Shown here: positions 17,759 to 25,485 of the stretch, in pieces
Position numbering within the stretch: the stretch's first letter is position 1
Layout: each line of letters opens with the position of its first letter
NCBI RefSeq assembly: GCF_009758125.1
Contig: NZ_WRXO01000002.1
Span: 496,001 to 560,000, forward strand
Reading direction: 5' to 3'
DNA from: Chitinophaga oryziterrae
GTDB lineage: Bacteria; Bacteroidota; Bacteroidia; Chitinophagales; Chitinophagaceae
DNA length: 64,000 bases
Program-made: the position numbers and the translations under genes
The notes under the pieces: generated by a model
Database searches by the model: none
Told to the model about the DNA's origin: nothing
What the model saw: the letters and a program-made list of their open reading frames with translations, nothing else

Positions 17759-19558
17759 ATGAAGATGCGTTTTTCTGTTTTAGTGTTATGTGTAATGTTT
17801 TTATTTCCGCATATCGTACAAGCCCAGGAACAAAAGAGTACCCGGGAGCTTGCGGATGAGGCCTATGAATTTCAGCAATATCCAAGAGCTGTTAATCTCT
17901 ATAATGATCTCGTTTCCAAATCTAAAAATCCTCCATTGGATATAATGGGCAAACTGGCGAATTCCTATCTCAAAATGGGAACTATTCCTGCAGCTACCTA
18001 TTGGTATGAGAATATGCTGAAACGTCCTGAAAGTGGAGACAGCATCCGTCTTATCTTTATCGAAATGCTGAAACGCACAGAGGATTATAAGAAGGCAAAA
18101 GAGCAGATTGCGCTTTTATCAGATAAGAGGAAGGCGATATTGTTAGCTGGTTGCGACAGCGCTGTTGCCTGGAAATCATTGCCACCGGATTATGCACTGG
18201 AAAATATCAAAGACCTGTGTACGCAGAATGATGAATGGATCAGCGGAGTTACTAAACAGGGCTTGCTGATAGAAGGGAATGGTTATCGTAAAATGGGTAT
18301 AAGCGGGAGAGCCGAATCGCATCCCAGCGTTGATGAGCGTATTGGTCAGCCTTATTTTAAATCGTATATGCTGAAACAATATATCCGTGGTAATGCCAAT
18401 AATGTGCTGGATGAAGTAATTCCATCAGTGCTTGGAAGATTACCCTATAATATTGGCCCGGTGTGTTTTAATGCCAGGGAAGATACCGCTTATGTTACCA
18501 TTAATCAGTTGGTGGAAACCCGTGGACAGAAGCAGACGTTTAATTTATTAATATTCCGTTCTGTAAAAGATAAAGATGGATATAAATGGAAGAAACTGGA
18601 GTTTATACGGGAGTTAAATTATAAAGGAAGTTCATCCAGTCACGTAGTGATCAACCGGGAAGGCAATGTGTTATACTTTGTTTCCGACAGGCCAGGTGGA
18701 GTAGGGAAAACAGATATCTGGTATAGTGAGCGCCAGGCGGACCATAGCTGGGGTAGCCCTAAGAACTGCGGACCAGTGATCAACACGCCTGAGGATGAGG
18801 CTTGTCCTACTATCAATGAAAATGGGTATTTATACTTTTCCAGTAATGGGCATCCGGGAATGGGAGGATATGATATTTTCCGGGTGGCGGGTAACCGGGC
18901 TACCTGGGATGGATTACAAAACTTACGTTCTCCGGTGAATTCCGGAGGGGATGATATGGGCTTTATTCTGAGGGGTAATGACTTTGAAGGTTTTTTCTCT
19001 TCTAACCGCCTTGGTGGGATGGGAGGAGATGATATCTACCATTTTATGGATGCACATCTGACAGAGAAGCTGAAACAACCGGATACCGCTAAACTGGCGG
19101 TTGTTACACCGGATACTACCGCTAAACCTGCTATCAAACCTGAAATCGTTGCTGTCAGGCCACCTGCGCCTGATACGCTTACCAACACAGATAAAACAGC
19201 TGTTGGCCGCCTGGAGAAGCTCCGCTTCCTCTACGACTACAACAGTGCAGTGCTGCTGGATGAGTCTAAAAGGGTGCTGGATAACGTAGCTGCTGTTTTG
19301 AAAGAGCGCCCCAACTGGAAGCTGATCATCAAATCTTATGCTGATAGCCGTGGTTCTGACAGTTATAACCTGAATCTTACGGCCCTGCGTTGTTATGCAG
19401 TCATCGCCTATCTGACCAATAAAGGCATTTCTCCTAAGCGTTTCTCCTACCAGAATATGGGAGAAAAAGACCCTATAAATCCTTGTAGTGATGGTGTTCC
19501 ATGTACAGAAAGCCAGCACCAGGAGAATAGAAGGACGGAGCTGACGGTGGTGCATTAA
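17759..19558 (+). CDS. OmpA family protein with TPR and PD40 repeats (PorE-like)
   Basis: This periplasmic, peptidoglycan-anchoring protein accompanies PorP/SprF proteins in T9SS loci. After a signal peptide (MKMRFSVLVLCVMFLFPHIVQA) there are TPR-like helices to about residue 150. WD40-like PD40 beta-propeller motifs follow (YFVSDRPGGVGKTDIWYSER, LYFSSNGHPGMGGYDIFRV, FFSSNRLGGMGGDDIYHF). A proline-rich linker leads to a C-terminal OmpA domain (LRFLYDYNSAVLLDESKRVL ... NRRTELTVVH). The gene starts 2 nt after the PorP/SprF stop, so the three genes form one surface cassette. Confidence 0.92.
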   Translation: MKMRFSVLVLCVMFLFPHIVQAQEQKSTRELADEAYEFQQYPRAVNLYNDLVSKSKNPPLDIMGKLANSYLKMGTIPAATYWYENMLKRPESGDSIRLIFIEMLKRTEDYKKAKEQIALLSDKRKAILLAGCDSAVAWKSLPPDYALENIKDLCTQNDEWISGVTKQGLLIEGNGYRKMGISGRAESHPSVDERIGQPYFKSYMLKQYIRGNANNVLDEVIPSVLGRLPYNIGPVCFNAREDTAYVTINQLVETRGQKQTFNLLIFRSVKDKDGYKWKKLEFIRELNYKGSSSSHVVINREGNVLYFVSDRPGGVGKTDIWYSERQADHSWGSPKNCGPVINTPEDEACPTINENGYLYFSSNGHPGMGGYDIFRVAGNRATWDGLQNLRSPVNSGGDDMGFILRGNDFEGFFSSNRLGGMGGDDIYHFMDAHLTEKLKQPDTAKLAVVTPDTTAKPAIKPEIVAVRPPAPDTLTNTDKTAVGRLEKLRFLYDYNSAVLLDESKRVLDNVAAVLKERPNWKLIIKSYADSRGSDSYNLNLTALRCYAVIAYLTNKGISPKRFSYQNMGEKDPINPCSDGVPCTESQHQENRRTELTVVH

Positions 19559-19593
19559 AAGCTTTTATAATATTTAGTAACAAAAAATTTCCT

Positions 19594-19622
19594 TTTGTTT
19601 TTAAAAATAGTTATTACCTTCG
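19594..19622 (+). promoter_or_regulatory. Promoter of the his leader
   Basis: TTTG at 19594-19597 and TACCTTCG at 19615-19622 have 17 nt between them, the same spacing as at 55342-55370. A start site near 19629 gives a short untranslated lead of about 10 nt before the leader ATG. Confidence 0.6.
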
Positions 19623-19638
19623 CACCGTTATTCAAATT

Positions 19639-19692
19639 ATGAACATAAACGTACATACACATCATCACCATCATTTCTTACCAAACAGGTAG
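19639..19692 (+). CDS. hisL: Histidine operon leader peptide
   Basis: The 17-codon ORF encodes MNINVHTHHHHHFLPNR, with six histidines, five of them consecutive. It ends 45 nt before the attenuator hairpin and precedes hisG by about 100 nt. Ribosome stalling at the His codons when His-tRNA is scarce would occupy 19654-19674 and free the downstream GATGAT segment to form the antiterminator. The peptide has no other expected function. It shares the MNIN start and a similar DNA start with the trp leader at 25320. Confidence 0.93.
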   Translation: MNINVHTHHHHHFLPNR

Positions 19693-19767
19693 GCTGGGAT
19701 GATCGTATGTACTATACAGGATATTAGAACATCATCAGGGGCTTACCACACGGTAAGCCCCTTTTTT
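19688..19767 (+). promoter_or_regulatory. his attenuator: antiterminator and terminator
   Basis: The terminator is a perfect 10-bp stem (GGGGCTTACC 19738-19747 with GGTAAGCCCC 19752-19761, loop ACAC) and six T residues. A competing antiterminator pairs GGTAGGC (19688-19694) with GCTTACC (19741-19747; one G-U pair) and GATGAT (19698-19703) with ATCATC (19731-19736). The same GATGAT can pair with the leader His codons (ATCATC 19661-19666), which completes a classical 1:2 / 2:3 / 3:4 switch. Confidence 0.9.
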
Positions 19768-19793
19768 GTTTTTCACGGAACATTAGTAACAAT

Positions 19794-20648
19794 ATGAAAC
19801 TGAGAATTGCCATTCAGAAATCAGGACGTTTGCACGAAGATTCTATCAAGCTCTTAAAGGAGTGTGGGATCGATATCAACAACGGTGTAAACAAGTTAAA
19901 GACAGAAGCCAGTAACTTTCCCCTGGAAGTGTTTTTCCTGCGCGACGATGATATTCCACAGTACGTTGAAGACGGCGTAGCGGACATTGGAATGGTAGGA
20001 GAGAATGTGGTGCTGGAAAAGAATCGTTCCGTAAAGGTGGCTACCAAACTGGGTTTTGGTAAATGCCGTTTGTCGCTGGCCGTACCAAGGTCTGTAGAAT
20101 ACAATGGTGTAAAGGATATGGACAAACTGCGTATTGCCACCAGTTATCCGGTGATCCTTGAAAAGTTCCTGAAAGAAAATGGTATCACCGCAGATATCCA
20201 TGAGATCAGCGGGTCTGTGGAGATTGCTCCTGGTATCGGTCTGGCAGATGCTATCTGTGACCTCGTAAGCAGTGGTTCCACCCTGTTCATGAATGGTCTG
20301 AAAGAAGTAGAGGTGATCCTGAAATCAGAATCAGTGCTCATCACTAATAATAACCTGAACGCAGAACAGCAGCAATTACTTGAAAAGCTGTTATTCCGTA
20401 TCCAGGCTGTGAAGAAAGCCAAGAATAATAAGTACGTATTGCTGAATGCGCCGAATGATAACCTGCAAAAGATCATCAGCCTGTTACCGGGTATGAAGAG
20501 CCCTACTGTATTGCCACTGGCAGAAGCAGGATGGAGTTCTGTGCATTCCGTTCTGAATGAAAATGATTTCTGGGATATCATCGAAAGCCTGAAAGCTGCC
20601 GGTGCACAAGGTATCCTGGTAGTTCCCATAGAAAAGATGATCATTTAA
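19794..20648 (+). CDS. hisG: ATP phosphoribosyltransferase, long form
   Basis: It catalyses the first committed step of histidine synthesis, joining ATP and PRPP. The N-terminus MKLRIAIQKSGRLHEDSIKLL, DIGMVGENVVLEK and the phosphate-binding EISGSVEIAPGIGLADAICD with LVSSGSTL are typical. At 284 residues it is the long hexameric form with a C-terminal ACT-like regulatory domain (from about 210, ending GAQGILVVPIEKMII), so feedback inhibition by histidine is expected and no HisZ is needed. It is the first structural gene behind the his attenuator. Confidence 0.97.
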   Translation: MKLRIAIQKSGRLHEDSIKLLKECGIDINNGVNKLKTEASNFPLEVFFLRDDDIPQYVEDGVADIGMVGENVVLEKNRSVKVATKLGFGKCRLSLAVPRSVEYNGVKDMDKLRIATSYPVILEKFLKENGITADIHEISGSVEIAPGIGLADAICDLVSSGSTLFMNGLKEVEVILKSESVLITNNNLNAEQQQLLEKLLFRIQAVKKAKNNKYVLLNAPNDNLQKIISLLPGMKSPTVLPLAEAGWSSVHSVLNENDFWDIIESLKAAGAQGILVVPIEKMII

Positions 20649-20649
20649 T

Positions 20650-21930
20650 ATGTTAGTATATAAATACCCTGAGAGAACTTCCTGGCCATCATTACTGCAA
20701 CGTCCTGTAATGGACACGGCAGCGCTGGAAACAAATGTCGGGAATATCCTGGCCGATGTAAAGCAGAATGGTGATGCCGCTGTACGTAAATATGCACAGC
20801 AGTTTGATAAGGTACAACTGCAAATGCTGGAAGTAACATCCGCTGAATTTATACATGCTGCTGCTGTGCTGGATGCAGACCTGAAAAAAGCCATTTTACA
20901 GGCAAAACAGAACATAGAGCTCTTTCATAAAGCACAACAGGAAGCCGGTAAGATCATCGAAACCATGCCGGGGGTACAATGCTGGCGCAAGCCGGTTGCC
21001 ATCGAAAAGGTGGGACTGTATATTCCCGGTGGTTCCGCTCCGCTCTTCTCTACGATATTAATGCTGGGTATACCGGCAATGATAGCGGGGTGTAAGGAGA
21101 TCGTCCTTTGTACGCCTTCCAATGCTGCGGGTGAAGTGCATCCTGCTGTATTATTTGCTGCTGAACAGGTGGGATTGGACCGCGTATTCAAAATAGGCGG
21201 TGTGCAGGCGATTGCGGCGATGGCGTATGGAACGGAGAGCGTGCCTAAAGTACATAAGATATTTGGTCCGGGTAACCAGTACGTCACCTGTGCCAAACAG
21301 CTTGTAAATAAGAGCGGTGTGGCGATAGATATGCCTGCCGGTCCTTCTGAAGTAGCGGTACTGGCAGATGAGACCTGTATCCCTTCTTTTGTGGCGGCAG
21401 ACTTGTTGTCTCAGGCGGAACATGGTCCTGATAGCCAGGTGTTATTAGTAACTACTGCCGGGGAGATAATTGAAGAAGTACAGAAAGAAGTAGCCGCGCA
21501 GCTGGCGTTGCTGCCGCGGAAGGATATTGCTGCGCAGGCATTGGAAAACAGTCGTATTATTTTAGTAAAGGATACGGAAGAGGCGATGGCGTTACTGAAT
21601 GCATATGCACCTGAGCATCTGATCGTAGCTTGTAAAGATGATATCGGTATTGCCGATGCAGTGATCAATGCAGGTTCCGTGTTCCTCGGTAACTATTCTC
21701 CGGAAAGTGCAGGTGATTATGCTTCCGGTACTAACCATACATTGCCTACCAATGGATATGCGACTGCTTACAGTGGTGTATCTCTAGATAGCTTCGTAAA
21801 GAAGATCACTTTCCAGCGGCTGACGAAAGAAGGCCTGCAGCAGATAGGGGCTACTATCGAAACAATGGCCGCAGCAGAAGGATTGGATGCGCATAAGAAT
21901 GCGGTGACGATCAGGTTAAAATACAAATAA
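20650..21930 (+). CDS. hisD: Histidinol dehydrogenase
   Basis: It oxidises L-histidinol to L-histidine in two NAD-dependent steps, the last reactions of the pathway. The 426-residue protein shows KVGLYIPGGSAPLFSTILML, the NAD-site region FKIGGVQAIAAMAYGT, IFGPGNQYVTCAKQ, DMPAGPSEVAVLAD, the zinc-site QAEHGPDSQ and the signature NYSPESAGDYASGTNHTLPT. Length and motifs are complete. It begins 1 nt after the hisG stop. Confidence 0.97.
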   Translation: MLVYKYPERTSWPSLLQRPVMDTAALETNVGNILADVKQNGDAAVRKYAQQFDKVQLQMLEVTSAEFIHAAAVLDADLKKAILQAKQNIELFHKAQQEAGKIIETMPGVQCWRKPVAIEKVGLYIPGGSAPLFSTILMLGIPAMIAGCKEIVLCTPSNAAGEVHPAVLFAAEQVGLDRVFKIGGVQAIAAMAYGTESVPKVHKIFGPGNQYVTCAKQLVNKSGVAIDMPAGPSEVAVLADETCIPSFVAADLLSQAEHGPDSQVLLVTTAGEIIEEVQKEVAAQLALLPRKDIAAQALENSRIILVKDTEEAMALLNAYAPEHLIVACKDDIGIADAVINAGSVFLGNYSPESAGDYASGTNHTLPTNGYATAYSGVSLDSFVKKITFQRLTKEGLQQIGATIETMAAAEGLDAHKNAVTIRLKYK

Positions 21931-21937
21931 CAAAGTT

Positions 21938-22990
21938 ATGTTCGATCTTAATAGCTTATTACGCGATAATATTAAAAGACTGGTACCTTACTCAACGGCA
22001 AGGGACGAATTCAAGGGGGAAGCAGCTATCTTTCTCGATGCAAATGAGAATAGTTATGGCTCTCCGTTACCGGTGAAATACAACCGTTATCCGGACCCGA
22101 TGCAGTGGAAAGTAAAGTACAAACTGGCGGATATCAAAGGAGTACCTCCACAGAATATTTTCCTGGGAAATGGCAGTGATGAAGTAATTGATGTGTTGTA
22201 CCGTTCTTTTTGCCGTCCGGGGATAGATAACGTGGTATTGTTCCCGCCTACTTACGGGATGTATGAAGTGAGTGCGAATATCAACGATGTGATCGTACGT
22301 AAAGTATCGTTAACCCCCGATACCTACCAGATAGATATGGCAGCGTTACAGCAGGCCGTGGATGAAAATACAAAGCTCATCTTTATCTGCTCTCCCAATA
22401 ATCCCACAGGTAATTCTATCAATCGTACAGATATAGAAATGATCCTGAACAACTTTGATGGTATCGTTGTAATAGACGAAGCATATATCAACTTTGCCCG
22501 TCAGAAGACGTTTATCCCTGAGTTGACAGAATATCCTAATCTTGTTATCATGCAGACCTTGTCTAAAGCATGGGGACTGGCGGCATTGCGTGTGGGAATG
22601 GCTTTTGCAGGTGAAGAGATCATTAATGTCCTCAACAAGGTAAAACCTCCTTATAATATTAATCAGGCAGCGCAGGACCTTGTTTTGCAGGCACTGGATA
22701 ATATTGGTCAGGTAAATGAATGGATCAGGGATACCGTGATTGAAAGAGATAAATTATCTGCCGCACTGGAATCATTACCACAGGTACTGGAAGTATATCC
22801 AAGTGATGCCAACTTCGTACTGGCGAAAACAACAGATGCAAAAGGTATTTATAACTACCTGGTAGAACAGGGGATCATTGTACGCGACCGCTCCAAAGTA
22901 GAGTTGTGCAATGGTAGTCTGCGTATTACTGTAGGTACGCCGGAAGAAAACATCACGGTGGTAAACGCGATTAAATCAGTTCAATTATGA
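21938..22990 (+). CDS. hisC: Histidinol-phosphate aminotransferase
   Basis: This PLP-dependent class I/II aminotransferase converts imidazole-acetol phosphate to histidinol phosphate with glutamate as donor. Visible motifs are [52 protein letters not shown] and the PLP-lysine region [19 protein letters not shown]. The 350-residue length is normal. The stop codon overlaps the hisB start (ATGA-type overlap at 22987-22990). Confidence 0.96.
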   Translation: MFDLNSLLRDNIKRLVPYSTARDEFKGEAAIFLDANENSYGSPLPVKYNRYPDPMQWKVKYKLADIKGVPPQNIFLGNGSDEVIDVLYRSFCRPGIDNVVLFPPTYGMYEVSANINDVIVRKVSLTPDTYQIDMAALQQAVDENTKLIFICSPNNPTGNSINRTDIEMILNNFDGIVVIDEAYINFARQKTFIPELTEYPNLVIMQTLSKAWGLAALRVGMAFAGEEIINVLNKVKPPYNINQAAQDLVLQALDNIGQVNEWIRDTVIERDKLSAALESLPQVLEVYPSDANFVLAKTTDAKGIYNYLVEQGIIVRDRSKVELCNGSLRITVGTPEENITVVNAIKSVQL

Positions 22991-24123
22991 AAAGAGTACT
23001 CTTCATAGACAGGGATGGCACTATTATCAAAGAAGTGCCTCCTACGTATCAGATCGATAGCCTGGACAAAGTGGAATTTTATCCGAAGGTATTTACTTAC
23101 CTGGCTAAGATTGCTGCGGAACTTGATTTTGAACTGGTGATGGTGACTAATCAGGATGGCCTGGGTACACCCGGTTTTCCTGAAGCCGATTTCTGGCCTG
23201 CTCAGAACTTCATTACGCGCACTTTTGCTAATGAAGGTATCATCTTCAGGGAAGCATTCATAGACCGCTCTTTCCCGCATGAAAATGCGCCTACAAGGAA
23301 ACCGGGTACAGGGATGCTTACCAGATTCTTCTCTGCTGATTACGACCTTGCTAATTCTTTTGTTATCGGCGACCGTATTACAGATGTGCAACTGGCAAAA
23401 AACCTTGGTTCTAAAGCGATTTTCTTAAACGAAGGTACTGGTTTGGGTAGTGCGGAAATCAGTGATGATCTCCAGGCATTGCAATCAACAATTGCCCTGG
23501 AATCTACAGACTGGGAGAAAATTTATGAGTTTTTAAAACTGGGCTTACGTACTGTTACACATAGACGTACTACCAAAGAAACGGATATCACCATCTCTCT
23601 TAACCTGGATGGTGCCGGTAAAGCAGACATCAGCACCGGCCTGGGGTTCTTCGATCACATGCTCGATCAGATAGCCCGTCATGGCAGCATAGACCTCACT
23701 GTTAAAGCCAAAGGCGACCTTCACATAGACGAACACCATACCATAGAAGACGTTGGTCTCGCACTTGGCGAAGCAATGGCAATGGGCCTTGCAGACAAGC
23801 GAGGCATAGAACGCTACGGCTTCTGCTTACCGATGGATGACTGCCTGGCGCAGGCCGCCATAGACTTCGGTGGTCGCAACTGGCTGGTGTGGGATGCGAA
23901 GTTTAACCGCGAGAAGATAGGAGAGATGCCAACGGAGATGTTCTTCCACTTCTTCAAATCATTCTCCGATGCTGCTAAATGTAACCTCAATATCAAAGCG
24001 GAAGGCGAAAACGAACATCACAAAATAGAAGCGATCTTCAAAGTATTTGCAAAAGCAATTAAGATGGCGGTAAAACGCAATCCTTCTAATATGCAGTTAC
24101 CAAGTACAAAGGGCGTTTTATAA
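22987..24123 (+). CDS. hisB: Bifunctional histidinol-phosphatase / imidazoleglycerol-phosphate dehydratase
   Basis: The N-terminal HAD phosphatase domain (about 1-165; FIDRDGTI with Asp8 and Asp10, [31 protein letters not shown]) dephosphorylates histidinol phosphate. The C-terminal domain (about 180-378; [49 protein letters not shown]) is the IGP dehydratase. The 378-residue fusion is the same arrangement as in Escherichia coli and is common in Bacteroidetes. It is the last gene of the hisGDCB unit, which ends at the terminator at 24146. Confidence 0.96.
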   Translation: MKRVLFIDRDGTIIKEVPPTYQIDSLDKVEFYPKVFTYLAKIAAELDFELVMVTNQDGLGTPGFPEADFWPAQNFITRTFANEGIIFREAFIDRSFPHENAPTRKPGTGMLTRFFSADYDLANSFVIGDRITDVQLAKNLGSKAIFLNEGTGLGSAEISDDLQALQSTIALESTDWEKIYEFLKLGLRTVTHRRTTKETDITISLNLDGAGKADISTGLGFFDHMLDQIARHGSIDLTVKAKGDLHIDEHHTIEDVGLALGEAMAMGLADKRGIERYGFCLPMDDCLAQAAIDFGGRNWLVWDAKFNREKIGEMPTEMFFHFFKSFSDAAKCNLNIKAEGENEHHKIEAIFKVFAKAIKMAVKRNPSNMQLPSTKGVL

Positions 24124-24145
24124 TATTTTTTCAATAGTTTCTGAG

Positions 24146-24176
24146 AGCGGAATGTGTTATCACGTTCCGCTTTTTT
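24146..24176 (+). terminator. Intrinsic terminator after hisB
   Basis: AGCGGAATGTG (24146-24156) pairs with CACGTTCCGCT (24161-24171) over 11 bp with one G-U pair and a TTAT loop, followed by a six-T run. It separates hisGDCB from the next genes and shows that the his operon is physically split here. Confidence 0.9.
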
Positions 24177-24478
24177 ATTCATAATGATAATCGCCATGAC
24201 AGAAGTTCTCTAAATTTTTATTTAAATTTTGCTCGTTTTATTTTTTGAAATAATTTCGTTGGAATATGAAAAACGAAGGGATAAAATAATAAAGTTTGTT
24301 ACTCCTTTTCAGTATTAATAAAACTGAATAAGAGCATTATAATTTCACTATAGATTTCGGACAAATGTATTTTTCACTTTACTGTTTACTATTTCAAAAA
24401 TAGTACTGGTAAGGCTGTTATGGTAATGTCATTTTGATTTTACCTGTAGGGAAGTATTGTTCAGATAATCTATGATCT
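24177..24478 (+). promoter_or_regulatory. AT-rich intergenic stretch with a candidate promoter
   Basis: The stretch is clearly richer in A+T than its surroundings. TTTG (24228-24231) and TAATTTCG (24251-24258) at 19-nt spacing form a good promoter candidate, but it lies about 220 nt upstream of the next gene. A tiny ORF, MKNEGIK, begins at 24265 and resembles no known attenuator peptide. A short dyad TTCAGT ... ACTGAA lies near 24309-24330. Nothing else was recognised. Confidence 0.4.
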
Positions 24479-25024
24479 ATGGCAGATAGAGAGCATTATA
24501 ATGTTACGCCGGAAGTGAAAAAGAAACGAATAAATTTTTATTTTGAAAGTGTTGGTAAAGACAATTTTACAAAGGCAATAAAATATGCTCTTTTAAGTCT
24601 AAAACTTGAAGGGCGTTTTGTATACAATTTAGGATTTGGTGATTATGACGATGAAAAGGAGACATTAAGTGATACGGTAATTAATAATAATGGGGATGTC
24701 TATAAGGTTTTTAATACAGTATTAACTACTGTTCCATTATTTTTTGAGAAAAATCCGGATGCTATTCTTTGGGTGGAAGGTAGTGATAATGATCCTGCCT
24801 ATTTAAATGCGTGTAAGCTTTCCTGTAAGAAAAAATGTACTGACAAATGCAGAAATGAAGGACGTAGGATAGCATTATACTGTCGTTTTGTGGATAGAAA
24901 TTATTCTACTTTGAGTAAGGAGTATATTTTCGAGGGGGGATTTGAATATGAAGGAGAGATATTGATAGAAGCTTATGAAATAGGGAAGGCGTATAGTATG
25001 ATTTTAGTTTATAAAAGGAATTAA
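24479..25024 (+). CDS. DUF6934-like protein with a four-cysteine insertion
   Basis: The 181-residue protein matches from memory the pattern of Bacteroidetes DUF6934 proteins: FYFESVG near the start, VYNLGFGDYDDEKETLSDTV, INNNGDVYKVFNTVLTTV and AILWVEGSDND. The function of that family is not known. After the GSDND motif there is a lysine-rich insert in which Cys112, Cys116, Cys120 and Cys124 are spaced four residues apart, so all would line one face of a helix; metal binding is possible. No signal peptide or membrane helix. Codon use is AT-rich compared with the his and trp genes, which suggests transfer. A small basic protein gene follows after 13 nt. The family assignment is moderately sure. 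Confidence 0.6.
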   Translation: MADREHYNVTPEVKKKRINFYFESVGKDNFTKAIKYALLSLKLEGRFVYNLGFGDYDDEKETLSDTVINNNGDVYKVFNTVLTTVPLFFEKNPDAILWVEGSDNDPAYLNACKLSCKKKCTDKCRNEGRRIALYCRFVDRNYSTLSKEYIFEGGFEYEGEILIEAYEIGKAYSMILVYKRN

Positions 25025-25037
25025 TTAACTTTATTAC

Positions 25038-25229
25038 ATGAAAAATTTAACTTTCATAACAAGATTTAAGAAAGAAGTAAAAGCTCGTAAAGAAGCAGCT
25101 TCCAGGAAAAGACTTCGGGCAATTGCTAAGAAATTAGGGGATAGAGAGCTTTTTCCTGAACGGGTGGCAAGAGCAAATGAATTGCTTAGAAGACTTGCTT
25201 TAACAGATAAAAGATTTACTGTAGCATAA
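25038..25229 (+). CDS. Small basic protein, partner of the DUF6934-like gene
   Basis: This 63-residue protein (MKNLTFITRFKKEVKARK...) is unrecognised. About one third of its residues are Lys or Arg, mostly in the first half, where it is predicted helical. The second half (ELFPERVARANELLRRLALT) is amphipathic. The gene starts 13 nt after the preceding one on the same strand and is similarly AT-rich, so the two are probably one transcript. The size and pairing recall toxin-antitoxin modules, but nothing in the sequence proves that. It ends 90 nt before the trp leader. Confidence 0.55.
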   Translation: MKNLTFITRFKKEVKARKEAASRKRLRAIAKKLGDRELFPERVARANELLRRLALTDKRFTVA

Positions 25230-25280
25230 TATTGATTATAACCCTACCCCTCAAAAAACTTTAAAATTATAAAACAAAAA

Positions 25281-25314
25281 TTTGCATTTTTTCAAAAAAG
25301 ACCGGATATTTGTT
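25281..25314 (+). promoter_or_regulatory. Tentative promoter of the trp leader
   Basis: TTTG (25281-25284) and the imperfect -7 box TATTTGTT (25307-25314) are separated by 22 nt. The start site would fall very near the leader ATG at 25320, so either the true promoter is a little further upstream or translation begins at the second ATG (25332). Confidence 0.3.
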
Positions 25315-25319
25315 CCGCA

Positions 25320-25373
25320 ATGAATATAAACATGACATACAAACATTGGCGTTGGCATACTATCAGTTCCTGA
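25320..25373 (+). CDS. trpL: Tryptophan operon leader peptide
   Basis: The 17-codon ORF encodes MNINMTYKHWRWHTISS, with two Trp codons (25347-25349 and 25353-25355) separated by one Arg. It lies 42 nt before the attenuator hairpin and 112 nt before trpE. The start MNIN is shared with the his leader, which favours the ATG at 25320 over the in-frame ATG at 25332. Stalling at the Trp codons would release the 25378-25390 segment for antitermination. Confidence 0.88.
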   Translation: MNINMTYKHWRWHTISS

Positions 25374-25377
25374 TAAC

Positions 25378-25452
25378 GTGTTACAGTGCCATGTTTCGTA
25401 GTGAAATATAATTGGAAGGCTCGCTGTTACACAGCGGGCCTTCTTCGTTTTT
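25378..25452 (+). promoter_or_regulatory. trp attenuator: antiterminator and terminator
   Basis: The terminator pairs GAAGGCTCGCTG (25415-25426) with CAGCGGGCCTTC (25432-25443), 12 bp with one G-U pair, loop TTACA, followed by TTCGTTTTT. The alternative antiterminator pairs GTGTTACAGTGCC (25378-25390) with GGCTCGCTGTTACAC (25418-25432), with one mismatch and a two-base bulge. TGGCA in the leader (25353-25357, including the second Trp codon) can pair with TGCCA (25387-25391), which blocks the antiterminator when the leader is fully translated. Confidence 0.87.
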
Positions 25453-25485
25453 GACGGTCACCCAATCAAATCAATTAACAAACCA

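Noticed and set aside
18923-19555. 210-codon open frame on the minus strand inside the OmpA/PD40 gene
   Set aside because: It is fully antisense to the conserved OmpA domain and shows no protein-like motif.
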